A stretch of DNA of 21,214 nucleotides from Amphimedon queenslandica (GCF_000090795.2 NW_003546847.1:9799-31012), one strand, 5' to 3'; shown: positions 1-11,052, counted from the first letter of the stretch. The notes: generated by a model from the sequence alone, not told the origin. Numbers and translations are program-made.

Positions 1-537
1 CATACAAATTAAAGCTTGCTTGACTCACACACATTTAAACTCACATGGTAATAGTTTTCATGCTTGCTGTTTTGCCATAAAATTTTCAAAGGCCAAGACG
101 TGAATGTTTCTAAAATTTATTATAATTCTTATGAACAAGGTGTAATTAAACAGTATCTGTGTGCTATCTTTGTAATTCAATGAGATTTGCAATTTGTTCA
201 CTAATTCTTCTGTCATCTTAGAATTCAATTAAATTGGAAATTCTTCAAGTACAACAATTGTGTTTGCTAGAGTCAGTGACTTATTCATGTCCTCCTGTTG
301 GTATTCATGTGTAATACCAACTAGGTCTGTACAAGACTTTCCTGTAATGAATGTACTGCATCAAGTAATACAAATCAAAATTACAATTAGGTTTTAATAT
401 TTCATGAAACAAAACATTATCATGACCTGCTAAACATGCACTGCCCTTAATTTCTAAGTCCTGCCCACAGTGTTTTTGAAATCAATTGACAAGATAAGGA
501 TTCCTGATGACTTTGTAAGGATCAACAGGTAATGCTA

Positions 538-1037
538 TACTATGTCCCAACTGAGAATGGACCGGAAGTGGAAGCAGCTGCATTGGAATTTGAAAAATGT
601 ATCTACATCACTAATGACATCTTATAATGATATTCATTGAGACATGGCCGATTTTTCGGCTGTGTTGCTTCACTCTTAAAATAGTCTTGTTCTTCCTGAT
701 AAGCACAACAATAGCTCCTGGAGTCAGCTAGTCTTCATAAAGGCTATAATTATCAGAAGATCTCGCTCTATTAGCTTTTTAAAAGAAGCATTATCAGTTT
801 GGGCTCTCAACCACATGTGCTTATGTAAACTATGACATCATAGAACGTCACTGCGGATAGCTTTAGAATGCCATTGGGTTTATAGGGAGAACCCAGTGCT
901 CAGGGTTCCCAAGGGTTGAGAGACCCAAGACTTGAGATCCTAAAGTGGCATTGGGCGACTAAGAACCTGTGAAAGTCTCATCCTTATTCCACATTCCTAT
1001 AAAGTCATTTTAGTTTTTCCTCAGTTGGGACATAGTA
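538..1037. mobile_element. TA-flanked MITE in unit U1 (500 bp)
   Basis: This stretch is absent from the other array units at the same point (after 'gatcaacaggtaat'). The junctions form a perfect 21-bp inverted repeat, ctatactatgtcccaactgag at 535-555 and its complement at 1020-1040. Taking TA (536-537 and 1038-1039) as the target duplication leaves a 500-bp element. The interior has no coding potential but contains smaller inverted motifs (about 870-955). TA duplication plus inverted ends fits a Tc1/mariner-type non-autonomous element; the superfamily call is an inference. Confidence 0.75.
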
Positions 1038-2154
1038 TAGATACAACTAACAGGCTAAGATGTTATATTGGATAGAAGAACAGAAACGATGCAATGTACA
1101 TGTACTTTTGTGACTTCACACAATTGCTCTTTAACTTGTGGTCCCAAGATTTTAATTAACACTTTTGTCCCACGGTGCCTGCATTAAAATATCGTGGCAT
1201 TTGGTTGTGACTACAGGTTTCTCAAAAAGAAAATGTATTTATGACATGCCATGTCTTCGGCTATACATCTAAATTGTGTACAGATATATATTAGCAATAG
1301 ATTAGGATGTATGAATAAGATCACCCAGTGTTTGTGAAAGAACTAGAAATCCCAGTATTGATGTACAAAATTATTATTTTGCAATAATGCCTCAAATATT
1401 TTGTATGAAGCTACCTTGTTCAAGTTATCTTAAAAAAATTGGATTAAGAATCATAGGAATAACCGGCAAATATTCATATTGGGAATAAGGAAATGAAATG
1501 GCAAAATTTTTGGGAACAACTTGAAGCTCAGGAAGCAACAGAACAGCAGACAAGAGTCAAGAATGACAGCATTAAATTGCTGATAAAAAAGCAGGAGAGA
1601 AAGTAAGATCTCAACCGCGAAGAGAGTTCTTGAAGAGGCATACAGCAGAACTAGGATGAAAGATCAAGATCACAAGCCTTGTAAACAAAGAAGAGTTCTG
1701 GTACACTACTCCATGTAATTAACAATTACCATATCACCAAAGACGAGTCAGGTTATTTCGATCTTTATTGGAAAAGCAAACATCATTCACATTTGGGTGT
1801 CAAAACCGGACATGACATCACTAGTGGTTCTTCACACTGGTCTCATCCTCACCATGGGATATTAAGGATTTGCATTAGGACTAAACAAGAATTTTACGAA
1901 GAATTAAGACTGGTTGACACACAAACACATTTAACCCACATGGTAATAGTTTTTCTGCCGATAAAATTTTCAAATAACTATAATTCTTATCAACAAGGAG
2001 AACTTAAATATGTAATTAAACTGTATCTGTATGCTGCCTTAGTATTATTTGCAAATTGTTAACTAATTGTTCTGTTTTTTAAGTTCAATGAAATTGGAAA
2101 TTCTTTTAAAAGTTCAGTTTCATGAGCTGTACTTGCACAGATAAGTATAACTAC

Positions 2155-2285
2155 ATATATGGATAGTTTATGAAACTTTGATTTCTTTCTTCAGAGCTTC
2201 ATTTGCAAGGTACCCAGCCACAGTAATCATGTTTGCTGAAGTCAGTGGCTTATTCAGGTTCTCAAGTTTGGATTCACATGCAATA
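2155..2285 (-). pseudogene. Array gene fragment, U2: LANMI / GYLANEAL segment
   Basis: Read on the minus strand, U2 has an open segment containing ACESKLENLNKPLTSANMIT followed by GYLANEALKKEIKVS and a stop. The equivalent U3 stretch (about 4400-4520) reads QYKKMRTYNAMGIACECKQ, then DLNKPLTLANMIAV. U5 (about 6600-6740) keeps NKRLTLANIIAVAGYLANKA but has an in-frame stop just upstream. The conservation of reading frame between diverged copies shows these are decayed exons rather than random ORFs. I do not recognise the protein family. Confidence 0.55.
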
Positions 2286-2826
2286 CCTATTAGGTCCTAA
2301 TATCCTTGTACTGGAGTTTAATAAACATCTAGTACATCTAATGAACATAATACAACATGTACCAAAATACCAGAATTGATGAAGCATAAAGATGAAACAA
2401 AACATTATAAACATACACTGCCCTTAATTTATAAGTACTGTCCCCAGTGGTGTTTCTCAACTCCATTGACATGACAACGATTCCTGATGACTTTCAAAGG
2501 ATCAATGTGTAATTCAAAATAGATAGTAATATTTTATATTAGAATAAAATACATGAGGTCATCTACTTTTGTGACTTCAGGCAAATTGCTTCTTAACTTG
2601 TAGTGTAAACTGCTACAAGTTTTAAATTACCACTTCTGTCCCACAGTGACTGCAAAAAAATTGTACCATTTGAATTTTGTAAGTGACAACATGTAGAAAA
2701 ATGTATGTATGTCTCAGCCGATACATAAATTCTCCAAAGATATATTAGTAATAGATATGGATGTATGGGATAACATCACCCATTGTTTGTGAAATAACTG
2801 GAACTTCCATTATTAATGGATAAAAT

Positions 2827-3665
2827 CAAGAGTGGATAAGGAGGAGGGGAGAGTGTCTAGCTGCCCTATGCTGCTAGTGATATGTGCGCGTAGAAGTTTC
2901 ATGGTTATTATTTGTACATTCCCGCATACCTTATTTAGCACAATAAGTGATAACTGCACTGAAGCCATAGTTGGGCGTGTACTTAAGTTAACTGTAATAT
3001 AAAAATGGCTGCTGAACTGAGCAGCAAGAGACCATACAGAGACCTTGGAAGCAGAATTTGACCTCACCTTGTTGTACCAGTCACATTGTACCACTCTGAA
3101 GAGATTTGCAGTTTCCAAGCACACAAACCATGTTTGTTATTGACACATTAAAAGCTCTTGATCAATGATCATCCTCCTTTAGTCTGGTCCCTTGGGACCC
3201 ACATCAAGAGTAAGGATAATAATAGAAGTGAAAGAATATGTGGTACATGTACTTTTGAGATGGGCTGTTAACTGCTGTTGATCTTAAAAACGAAGTATTA
3301 CAGATCTGAGTTCACTGGAGCAGAGGCTTCTGACTCTTGACTCCATGTCCTCTTTCTTGATGCTTCAGGGCGCTTAGGTGTAGTGGCATGACGCTCATCA
3401 AGATTAGATGCTCTCAATCTGTTGTAACAGTCATGATCATCTGGATTGTGCTGTAGTTCTGACTCTACCTCTTGAAACATCGTGACTACACGTGTGGGTG
3501 GGTGCACCATATAGGTTATTAAAAACACACCCATTTACTATCATGGCTGTTGATGTTTAAACAGGTCAAAGAAGGTGCTAAACAAACTGTGAAAGACTTC
3601 TACGCGCACATATCACTAGCAGCATAGGGCAGTTAGACACTCTCCCCTCCTCCTTATCCACTCTT
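2827..3665. mobile_element. hAT-like non-autonomous DNA transposon in unit U2
   Basis: The insertion interrupts the array unit between 'attaatggataaaat' and 'taatatcttgcag', a join that other units keep intact. Its ends are 71-bp terminal inverted repeats (2827-2897 and 3596-3666) with a single mismatch, beginning CAAGAGTGG. An 8-bp direct repeat, GATAAAAT, flanks it (2819-2826 and 3666-3673; one base is shared with the right inverted repeat, so 7 bp is also possible). An 8-bp duplication with CA..TG ends is typical of hAT elements. No transposase is recognisable. A minus-strand ORF at 3298-3534 (78 codons, charged, with KRPEASRKR near its end) and another at 2813-3124 may be remnants or captured sequence. 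The near-identical inverted repeats indicate insertion long after the array diverged. Confidence 0.8.
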
Positions 3666-3789
3666 GATAAAATTAATATCTTGCAGTATACTGTGACAAT
3701 AATTTTGTATTAAGCTATCTTGTGCCAGTAATCTTTACAATTTTTTTAGCGTAACAGGCAAATACTTATATTGGAAATAAGGGAATAGA

Positions 3790-4020
3790 ATGGGAAAATT
3801 ATTAGGAACAACTTCAAGCTCAGAAAGCAACAGAGCAGCAGACAGAAGTCAAGAATGACAGCATGAAGGAATTCCAGATAAACTTAGCAGAAGACTGAAA
3901 AAACTATGCCAGACTGACAAAAGAACTAGTGAGATCTAAATCACAACCCTTCTTAACAAAGAGAAGCTCATCAAAGACAAGCATGATTATTTTGATCTTT
4001 ATTGGAAAAAGCAAACATCA
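3790..4020 (+). pseudogene. Plus-strand coiled-coil-like fragment, U3
   Basis: Opposite to the other array exons, the plus strand reads QLQAQKATEQQTEVKNDSMK, continues EFQINLAED, hits one stop, then KNYARLTKELVRSKSQPFLT. The homologous stretches of U1 (about 1510-1600), U4/U5 and U6 read similarly (EQLEAQEATEQQTRVKNDS in U1). The Q/E/K-rich composition suggests a coiled coil. It is either a second gene in the unit or a chance property of an AG-rich tract; the agreement between copies favours coding. Confidence 0.35.
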
Positions 4021-4334
4021 TTAGCATTAGCGCTGTCAAAACCGGACATGACATCGCCTGTGGTAGTTCACCTTAACCATGGGATATTATAGATTTGCAT
4101 TAGGACTAATCAAGAATTCTACAAGGAATCATAAAAAATTTAAGACTGCTTGACTCACACATTATTAAACCCACATGGTAGTTATTCTGCTTGTTGCTTT
4201 GCCATAAATTTTTCAAATAACTTAGAATTTTATTTTTTGAAAATTCATTATATTTCTTAAGAACAAGGAGAATATAATCATGTCATTAAACAGTATTTGT
4301 ATGCTGCCTCAGTAATTCAAGGACATTTGCAAAT

Positions 4335-4530
4335 TGTTCAGAAATTCTTCCGTTCTCTTTAAATTCAATTAAATGGGAAGTTCCTTTAAATGTTCAATTA
4401 CAGCAATCATGTTTGCCAGAGTCAGTGGCTTATTCAGGTCCCTCTGTTTGCATTCACATGCAATACCCATTGCATTGTAGGTCCTCATCTTCTTGTACTG
4501 GACTCTCCTCTGACTGCATCATGTACTAAA
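4335..4530 (-). pseudogene. Array gene fragment, U3: NKPLTLANMIAV segment
   Basis: The minus strand holds QYKKMRTYNAMGIACECKQ, then DLNKPLTLANMIAV and EHLKELP. In another frame further on it reads RISEQFANVLELLRQHTNTV and a stop. The last piece recurs in U4 as RIDELIANVITLLRLHTDTV and in U6 as RIGKQIANVIDFLRQHTDSV. Unlike U2 and U5 this copy lacks the ~120-bp GYLANEAL piece, and the frame runs directly from MIAV into EHLKELP. This is a decayed copy, since frame changes are needed to join the pieces. Family unknown. Confidence 0.5.
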
Positions 4531-7223
4531 ATAGCACAAGTAATGGAACATAAACAAATTGGGTTTTGACGTTTAGTGACATGAAACATATTAAACTTGT
4601 ACTGCACTTAATTTCTAAGTCCTGTCCATAGTGTTTCTTAAATCAATTCACAAGATCAGGATTCCTGATGACTTCGTAAGGATCAACAGGTAATTGAAAC
4701 TAGATAGAACTAACAGTATATTAGAAAGAAGAAAAGACACGACGTTATACACCTCTGTGACTTCAGGCAATTGCTTTTAACTTGTGATGTAAACTGCTCT
4801 GTTTTTAAATATCACATTTGTCTGCAAAAACATTGCTGTACTTTAAATCATTTGAATTTTGTAGCAACCATTGGTAGTGACTCAAAAGGAAAATGTATGT
4901 ATGCAATGCTGTGTATTGGCCCACACATTTAAATTCACCACAAATAGATTAGAATGCATGGGATTAGATCACCAAAATATTTGGAACTTCCAGTATTGAT
5001 ATACCAGTATGCAATAAATATTTTGGAATATAATAAGAGTATCTTTGGCATGTTCAGGTTGTATTCAAAAAAATTTTTTGCAAATAACAGTGAGAATAAG
5101 AGGCAAATATTTTTTATATACCACGTCTTGGCCTAGACATACAAATTCTTGACAGATATATTATTAATATGAAATAACATGACCCATTGTTTATGAAATA
5201 ACTAGAACTTCCATTAATAATGCATAAATTAAAATTTTGCAGCATAAGAACACTAAGCTACATGTACATTGTTCAAGTTATCTTCACAAAAATTTTGGAA
5301 CAATAGTTCTAGATTACCAGGCAAATATTTATATTGGAAATAAGGGAATAGAATGGGAAATTTTATGGGAATAATGTCCTGATCAGAAAGCAGTGGAGTA
5401 GCAGACAGGAGTCAAGAATGACAGCATGAAGGAATTTGTAATAAACTTAGAGTAAGGTCTCATCAGAAAAGAGAATTCTTGAAAAAAATTTGCAAGGCAG
5501 ACAACAGAACTAGGAAGAGAGATCTGTATCACAACCCTTGCGAAAAATGAGGAGTACTACTCCATGTAATTACCAAATACCATTTCACCAATAACAAGTA
5601 AGATTATTTCAATCTTAATTGGAAAAAGCAAACATCATTAACGTTTGTGCTGTCAAACAGGGCATGACAACATCTTTTGTAGTTCACACTGATCTCATCG
5701 TAACCATGGGGTGTTAAGGATTTGCAATAAAACTAATCATAAATTATACAAAGAATAATACATAGTTTAAGCCTGCTTAAGTCACTCATTTAAAACCACA
5801 TGGTAATAGATTTTATGATTGCCGTTTTGCCATAAAATTTTCAAAAAAAAAGAAAGTAATGTTTCAAAAATTTATCATAATTCTTTAGAACAAGGATAAC
5901 ATAATTGTGTAATTGAACAGTATCTGTATGCAGCCTCAGTAAGGTAATCACATTTGCAATTAGTTCATCAATTCTTCTGGTCTCTTTAAATTTAATTAGA
6001 TTATAAATTTTGTATAAAGTTCAAATACAGCAATCATGAATGCTAGAGTAAGGGGCTTATTCAGGTCCTCTTGTTTGCATTCAAATCGAGATCACAACCC
6101 TTCATAACATTGAGAAGTTTTGCTTAACTAATCCATGTAATTACCAATTACCACATCACTAAAGACGAGCGAGATCTTTATTGGAAAAGGGAAATATGTG
6201 CTGTCAAAACTGGACGTGACATCACCAGTGGCTATTCATACTTGTCTCATGTTCATGGGATACTAAGGATTTGCATTAGGACTAATTAAGTATTTTACGA
6301 AGATTCATATAAAACTTAAGCCTGCTTGACTCACACACGTCTAAAGCAACAAGGTAATAGTTTTTCTGCTTGTTGATTCGGCAAAAAAATTTTTAAATGA
6401 CAAAAAACTTCATGTTATATTTCTTATGAACAAGAAGAATAAAATGTGTCATTAAACAGTATCTGTATGCTGCCTTAGAAATACAATGATGTTTGCAATT
6501 TGTTCACCAATTCTTCTGTTTTTTTTTTAAATTCAATGAAATTGGAAATTCTTTCAAAAGTTCAATTATATGAGCAGTTCTGGCTTCACAAATGCATCCA
6601 ACTAGTTAATGAAACTTCGCATTCCTTCTTCAGAGCCTTATTTGCAAGGTACCCAGCCACAGCAATGATGTTTGCTAAAGTCAGTCGCTTATTGAAGTTC
6701 ACCTAATTGGATTCACATGCAATACCTATTAGGTCCTAATCTCCTTATACTGGACTCTCCTGTAATGAATGTACTGCACCATGTACCAAAATAGCAGAAT
6801 TGATGAAGCATAGAAATCAGGTTTTGACAATTAATGGAATGAAACATTATAAACATACACTGCCCTTAATTTATAAGTACTGTCCATAGGGTTTCTCAAC
6901 TCAATTGACTAGATTAAGATTCCTGATGACTTCATAAGGAAAACAGGTAATTGAAACTAGATAGTACTATTTTATATTAGAAAGAAGAAAAGACACAATG
7001 TTATCTACTTTTGTGACTTTATGCAAATTGCTCTTTAACTTGTAGTGTAAAAAACTGCTACAAGTTTTTAACTACCACTTCTTTCCCAGATTGTTTGCAA
7101 CGAAAACATTGTGCCATTCAAATTTAGTAGCCACCATGAAAGTGACCATAAGTTTTGAAAAAAGAAAATGTATTTATTACATACTGTGGCTCAGCCAAAA
7201 CATAGAAATTTTTCACAGATCTA

Positions 7224-7472
7224 TTAGTAATAGATTAGGATGTATGGGATAACATCACCCATCGTTTGTAAAATAACTGAAACTTCCATTATTGATGCAT
7301 AAAAAATTTTGTAGTATAATGACACTAATCTTTTGTATGAACCTTCATGTACATTGTTCAAGTTATCTTCATAAAAATTTGGGAATGATAATAATACAAA
7401 TACCAGGAAAATAGTTATATTGTAAAAAATGGAATAGAATGGGAAAATTTTTGGGAATAATGTCCTGCTCAT
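7224..7472 (-). pseudogene. Array gene fragment, U5: NLNNVHEGSYKRLVSLYYK segment
   Basis: An 82-codon minus-strand frame contains EDNLNNVHEGSYKRLVSLYY and then SIMEVSVILQTMGDVIPYIL. The corresponding parts of U1 (about 1300-1440) and U3 (about 5160-5290) are interrupted by stops and indels, so U5 is the best-preserved copy of this exon. The N-terminal 35 codons, rich in F/I/L, are probably intronic read-through. No domain recognised. Confidence 0.45.
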
Positions 7473-8210
7473 AAAGCAACGAAGCAGCAGACAGGAGTCA
7501 AGAACAACAACATGAAGGAACTCATGATAAACTTAGAGTAAGGTTTCATCTGAGAAGAGAATTCTTAAAGAGAACTATGCAAGGCAGACAACGGAAATAG
7601 GAAGAGAAATCTAGATCACAACCCTTGTTAACCATGAGAAGTTCTGTGAACTACTCCAAGCAAATACCAAATAACATTTCACCAAAAACAAGTAAGATTA
7701 CTTCTATTTTCATTGGAAAAAGCAAACATCATCGGCATTAGGGCTATCAAAACTGGAAGTGACATCATCTGTGGTAGTTCACACTGCTCTCATCTTAACC
7801 ATGGGATATTAAAGTTTGCATTAGGACTAATAAAGAATTTTACGAGGAACCATATAATATTTAAGCCAGTTTGACTCATACACGTTAAAACCCACATTAC
7901 AATAGTTTATATGCTTGCTGTATGCCAAATAACCACAAATTAATGTTACAATATTTCTTATGAACAAGGAGAACATAATTGTGTCATTCAACACTATCTG
8001 TATGCTGCCTCAGGAAGTCAATGACATTTGCAATTTGCTTACCAATTCTTCTGTTCTCTTAAAAAACAATCAAATAGGAAGTTCCTTTATAAGTTCAATT
8101 GCAGCAATCATGTTCACTAGAGTCGGTGACTTATTCAGGTTGACCTGTTTGCATTCACGTGCAATACCCAATACATTGTAGGTCCTCATCTTCTTTTACT
8201 GGACTCTCCT

Positions 8211-8399
8211 CTAATGAATGTACTGCATCATGTACTGAAATAGCACAACTGATGGAGCATAAACAAATCGGGTTTCGACGTTTAATGACATGAAACATAA
8301 ACATGCACTGCACTTAATTTCTAAGTCCTTTCCATAGTGTTTCTGAAATGAATTGACAAGATCATGATTCCTGATGACTTTGTAAGGATCAACAGGCAA
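8211..8399 (-). pseudogene. Array gene fragment, U6: PVDPYKVIRN segment
   Basis: A minus-strand frame starts PVDPYKVIRNHDLVNSFQKH and continues YGKDLEIKCS. In other units the same stretch is recognisable (LPVDPYEVIRNPDLVN) but a TGA replaces the serine codon after VN. A 'ctatctag' acceptor precedes the homologous segment in U5, supporting an exon boundary there. This is the only copy read through in this window. Protein family not recognised. Confidence 0.45.
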
Positions 8400-8939
8400 T
8401 TCAAAATAGATAGAACTAACAAGCTAAGAAAGAATATACTTTTGTGACTTCAAGCAATTGCTCTTTAGCTTGCTGTGCAAACTGCTCTATATTTCTCAAT
8501 ACCACTTTTGTATAACAGTAACTGCAAAAGACATTGTCATAGTTTAAATCATTTGAATGTTATAGCAACCATTGTTACTGACTTAAAGAGAAAATGTATT
8601 TATCACATGCTGTGTCTTGGCCTACACATCTAAATTCTCTTACTAATAGATTAAGATGTACGGGACTAGATCACTCATCATTTGAAAATAATTGGAACTT
8701 CCAGTTTTGATATATACAATAAATATTTTGAAGTATAATGTGAGTATTGTTTGGCTTGTTAAACTTATCTTCAAAAAATTTTTGGAATAACAATGACAGG
8801 AATAACAGAAAATTATTTGCTATTATACTGTGTCTCAGCCTACACATATAAATATTCCACGCAGATATATTATTAATAAATTAGGATAACATCACCCATC
8901 ATTTGTGAAAAAACTGGCACTTTCATTATTGATACATAA

Positions 8940-9180
8940 AAAATGTCTGTATTGTTTCTCAAATCAATTGACAAGATCAGGATTTGTAAGGATTGACAGG
9001 TAATTCAAACAAGATACAGCTAACAGGTTAGGATTTTATATTAGAAAAAAATAACAAAACAACTCTATCTACTTTTGTGTCTTAAAACAAATGCTCTTTA
9101 ACTTGTGGTGTAAACTACTTTATGTCTTTAATTAACAATTTGTCCCAGTGTCTAGAAAAAAAAAATTCTAGTACTTTAAA
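8940..9180. repeat. Partial internal duplication at the distal end of U6
   Basis: The segment 'tgtttctcaaatcaattgacaagatcagga..' through 'ctttaacttgtggtgtaaact' occurs about 600 bp earlier in the same unit (from about 8335) and again here, after which the array similarity ends. The array therefore terminates within a partial unit. U3 and U6 also both contain a duplicated ~240-bp 'gaacttccagtattgat.tat' block (in U3 about 4920-5090 and 5140-5290). Confidence 0.6.
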
Positions 9181-9277
9181 TTACTACGCCTACAACTTTT
9201 CTCCATGTTCAGAAATTAGTGGAAGCAGATTAGTATACAAAGCCATTTTCTCCATGTATTACTACTGATTTATACAG

Positions 9278-9472
9278 GCCAGTAATAGGCTTACCCTATA
9301 TCTCCTTAAAAAACAAACTAATGAAATGAAAGCATATGAGGCTGTTCCTGAAGATTATACCTGTGTTCTTGCTAAGTATCATTTGGATTACAGAAACTTT
9401 GTGTGGAACATTCTCCCTTTGGTTGAGTGGTACTCCGGGCCATTTTCCTATTCATTTTATACATGTGTATAA
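9278..9472 (+). CDS. Terminal exon of an unidentified plus-strand gene
   Basis: After the acceptor 'tttatacag' a frame of 64 codons runs to TAA. It contains LLKKQTNEMKAYEAVPEDYT, LAKYHLDYRNFVWN and WYSGPFSYSFYTCV. The residue mix (W, Y, D, H well spread) is protein-like, and an AATAAA polyadenylation signal lies 9 bp after the stop (9482-9487). No upstream exon could be assigned; it would lie in or beyond the array edge. Product unknown. An orphaned exon of a broken gene is the main alternative. Confidence 0.5.
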   Translation, partial: ASNRLTLYLLKKQTNEMKAYEAVPEDYTCVLAKYHLDYRNFVWNILPLVEWYSGPFSYSFYTCV

Positions 9473-9489
9473 AATTTCGCAAATAAATT

Positions 9490-9750
9490 TCAATTTTTTA
9501 TGAAGTAATGACAAAATAAAAGCATAGAAAACATTTTTACAGCCAAATGGTCCAGAAAAAGAAAGGAAAACTTAAACTTTTGCCTAGAACAATTGTTAAG
9601 TTTATATGGGGTAGTCAAGGGAAAAATTGCAATGATGCCATTGCTTTGTAATGACTGCCATAACAACAAAAGTGCCCTTTTCCTCTGTAGAACTCTTGTT
9701 ACTTGCTTCCCAAACTCCATAACCAACGATAACAACCTATTATACTTCAA
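9490..9750 (-). CDS. Possible exon, unidentified
   Basis: A minus-strand open frame includes YNRLLSLVMEFGKQVTRVL and RKRALLLLWQSLQSNGIIA, then becomes F/L/K-rich, which looks like read-through into non-coding DNA. It lies downstream, on the same strand, of the open frame at 9829-10035, and the two may be exons of one gene, but I found no donor/acceptor pair with matching phase. Not recognised. Confidence 0.25.
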   Translation of the reverse strand: MKYNRLLSLVMEFGKQVTRVLQRKRALLLLWQSLQSNGIIAIFPLTTPYKLNNCSRQKFKFSFLFLDHLAVKMFSMLLFCHYFIKN

Positions 9751-9828
9751 ATGAGACTCTCTTAGCCTTCAGATAACAGTCAAGCTGGAGGCCTAGTTCA
9801 GCCATCCACATTGGCTACAACAAGCATT

Positions 9829-10035
9829 TCAGTGATCAAGTACATCTAAGAGGTTCACATCTTCTCCTAACAAAGGAGAACCTTTTAAAGCAAGAATACA
9901 AAAGCCAATAAGAGTGCCATGCTTGCTATCTAAAAAAATAAACTTGAAGCTTGGTCCACTAGGCTTGTAGAAAACTGAAAGAGTTCCATCAAATTCAAGC
10001 TTTACATACAAGTATAATGCTTTAAATACAGACAC
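9829..10035 (-). CDS. Possible exon, unidentified
   Basis: This minus-strand frame of 68 codons contains YVKLEFDGTLSVFYKPSGPS and FKFIFLDSKHGTLIGFCILA, ending LLGEDVNLLDVLDH and stop. The composition is protein-like, with alternating hydrophobic stretches suggesting beta structure. No good ATG opens the frame. The nearest one, in a strong Kozak context (10062-10064), is in another frame, so this is more likely an internal or last exon. No family recognised. Confidence 0.4.
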   Translation of the reverse strand: MSVFKALYLYVKLEFDGTLSVFYKPSGPSFKFIFLDSKHGTLIGFCILALKGSPLLGEDVNLLDVLDH

Positions 10036-10064
10036 ATTTCTTCTCCACCATTATTTGTTTCCAT

Positions 10065-11040
10065 GGTAACAATTTATTACATGTATTTCAATGAATATCA
10101 TTAAATTTTAGTGACTGGAAGTTTTATACTGAACATGCCATTAGTTTGAGCGAGAATCAGCAAATGCTCTTACAATGATAAATTACTGTTAAAAAATCAT
10201 TTTATTCTTCACAGCTGTAATGACGAACTACTACAATTTAAGGAAAGGCTTGAAAACACTGTTTTGATTTCAAAAATATCATGTTTAAGTTCTACTGTAC
10301 TCACCCCAATTAATGTACCCTCCTAATTATTGCACCTCTACATGGTTCCCACAATAAAAACATTCTATTGAGTGCACGTCCTGGTCAAGATAATTATTTT
10401 TGTGACGTGCATTGTAATCAGTAAGTAGGTGTATTGTGTACTTTGCTATACTATACACCTCTCTAAAGAAGCACCTCCTGGAGCATTTCATAATTGTTCC
10501 TGTCTAAACAATGCACCGACAGAGACATGTAATTATTTACCAAGAGGTCCATTACTTGGGCCAGTACAGTACTCCAGTTATCCTACAAGTTTTAAGCCTG
10601 TTTTTTAAAAAGGTAGCTAAAAGGTAACAACGAAATAGGAGAAAGTGCAGTTGCTTGAAAAGCACACACACTTCATTTCTCCATTGTTTATAAGGCAGAA
10701 GAAAGGTAGAACATTCTCTTCTTTTTCAAGTGCTTTATTAACCTTATAGCTGCTACTCTGGGCTCCACAGACATCATGAAGCAAGGATCAGCTGGGTTTC
10801 TTTGAGCGCATCAAGTGTGAAGCCTTTTTGTAGTAAGCAAAACAATAAGCCATTACTTGATAATATAAACAGAATGTTCAATATAGCCCACAATAGCATT
10901 ACTTTCAATTTCATAAGTTGTTTTAAGCAGCAGTATATCTACAGTACAAGGCAGAAAAACAGATAAGTTGCATTAGTAGTACACAGGTAGTGTGTAGGTA
11001 GTAATTTTAGTTTGCTATTGACAGTTTAAGTTGACAAGAA
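10065..11040. other. Unassigned AT-rich stretch
   Basis: No convincing exon, repeat or RNA gene was found here. Short open segments occur on both strands at 10,690-10,850 but lack splice signals in matching phase. Simple tacatgta-like motifs recur here as elsewhere in the window. Confidence 0.5.
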
Positions 11041-11052
11041 AGGGAAGTATTC

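Larger units (their letters stand above)
1..9180 (-). repeat. Tandem array of six diverged 1.4-1.6 kb units
   Basis: The same ordered landmarks recur six times in one orientation. The easiest anchor is a block like 'gcttgactcacacacattt..cacatggtaatag', found near 18, 1911, 4147, 5773, 6322 and 7864. It is preceded each time by 'ttattggaaaaagcaaacatcat..gtcaaaaccggacatgacatc' and 'accatgggatatta.ggatttgcattaggacta'. Units run approximately U1 1-1905, U2 1906-4140, U3 4141-5768, U4 5769-6317, U5 6318-7860 and U6 7861-9180. Length differences come from a MITE in U1, an hAT-like element in U2 and a ~1 kb internal deletion in U4. Copies differ by many substitutions and indels, so the array is old. 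Decayed coding segments lie mostly on the minus strand. The array could be a degenerate gene-duplication cluster or a tandemly arranged transposon family; I cannot decide from one locus. Confidence 0.85.

Noticed and set aside
1793..2062. 89-codon plus-strand ORF in U2
   Set aside because: It spans the repeat anchor, is not open in the other five units and runs into F/N/Y/L-rich AT sequence; the conserved coding signal is on the other strand.
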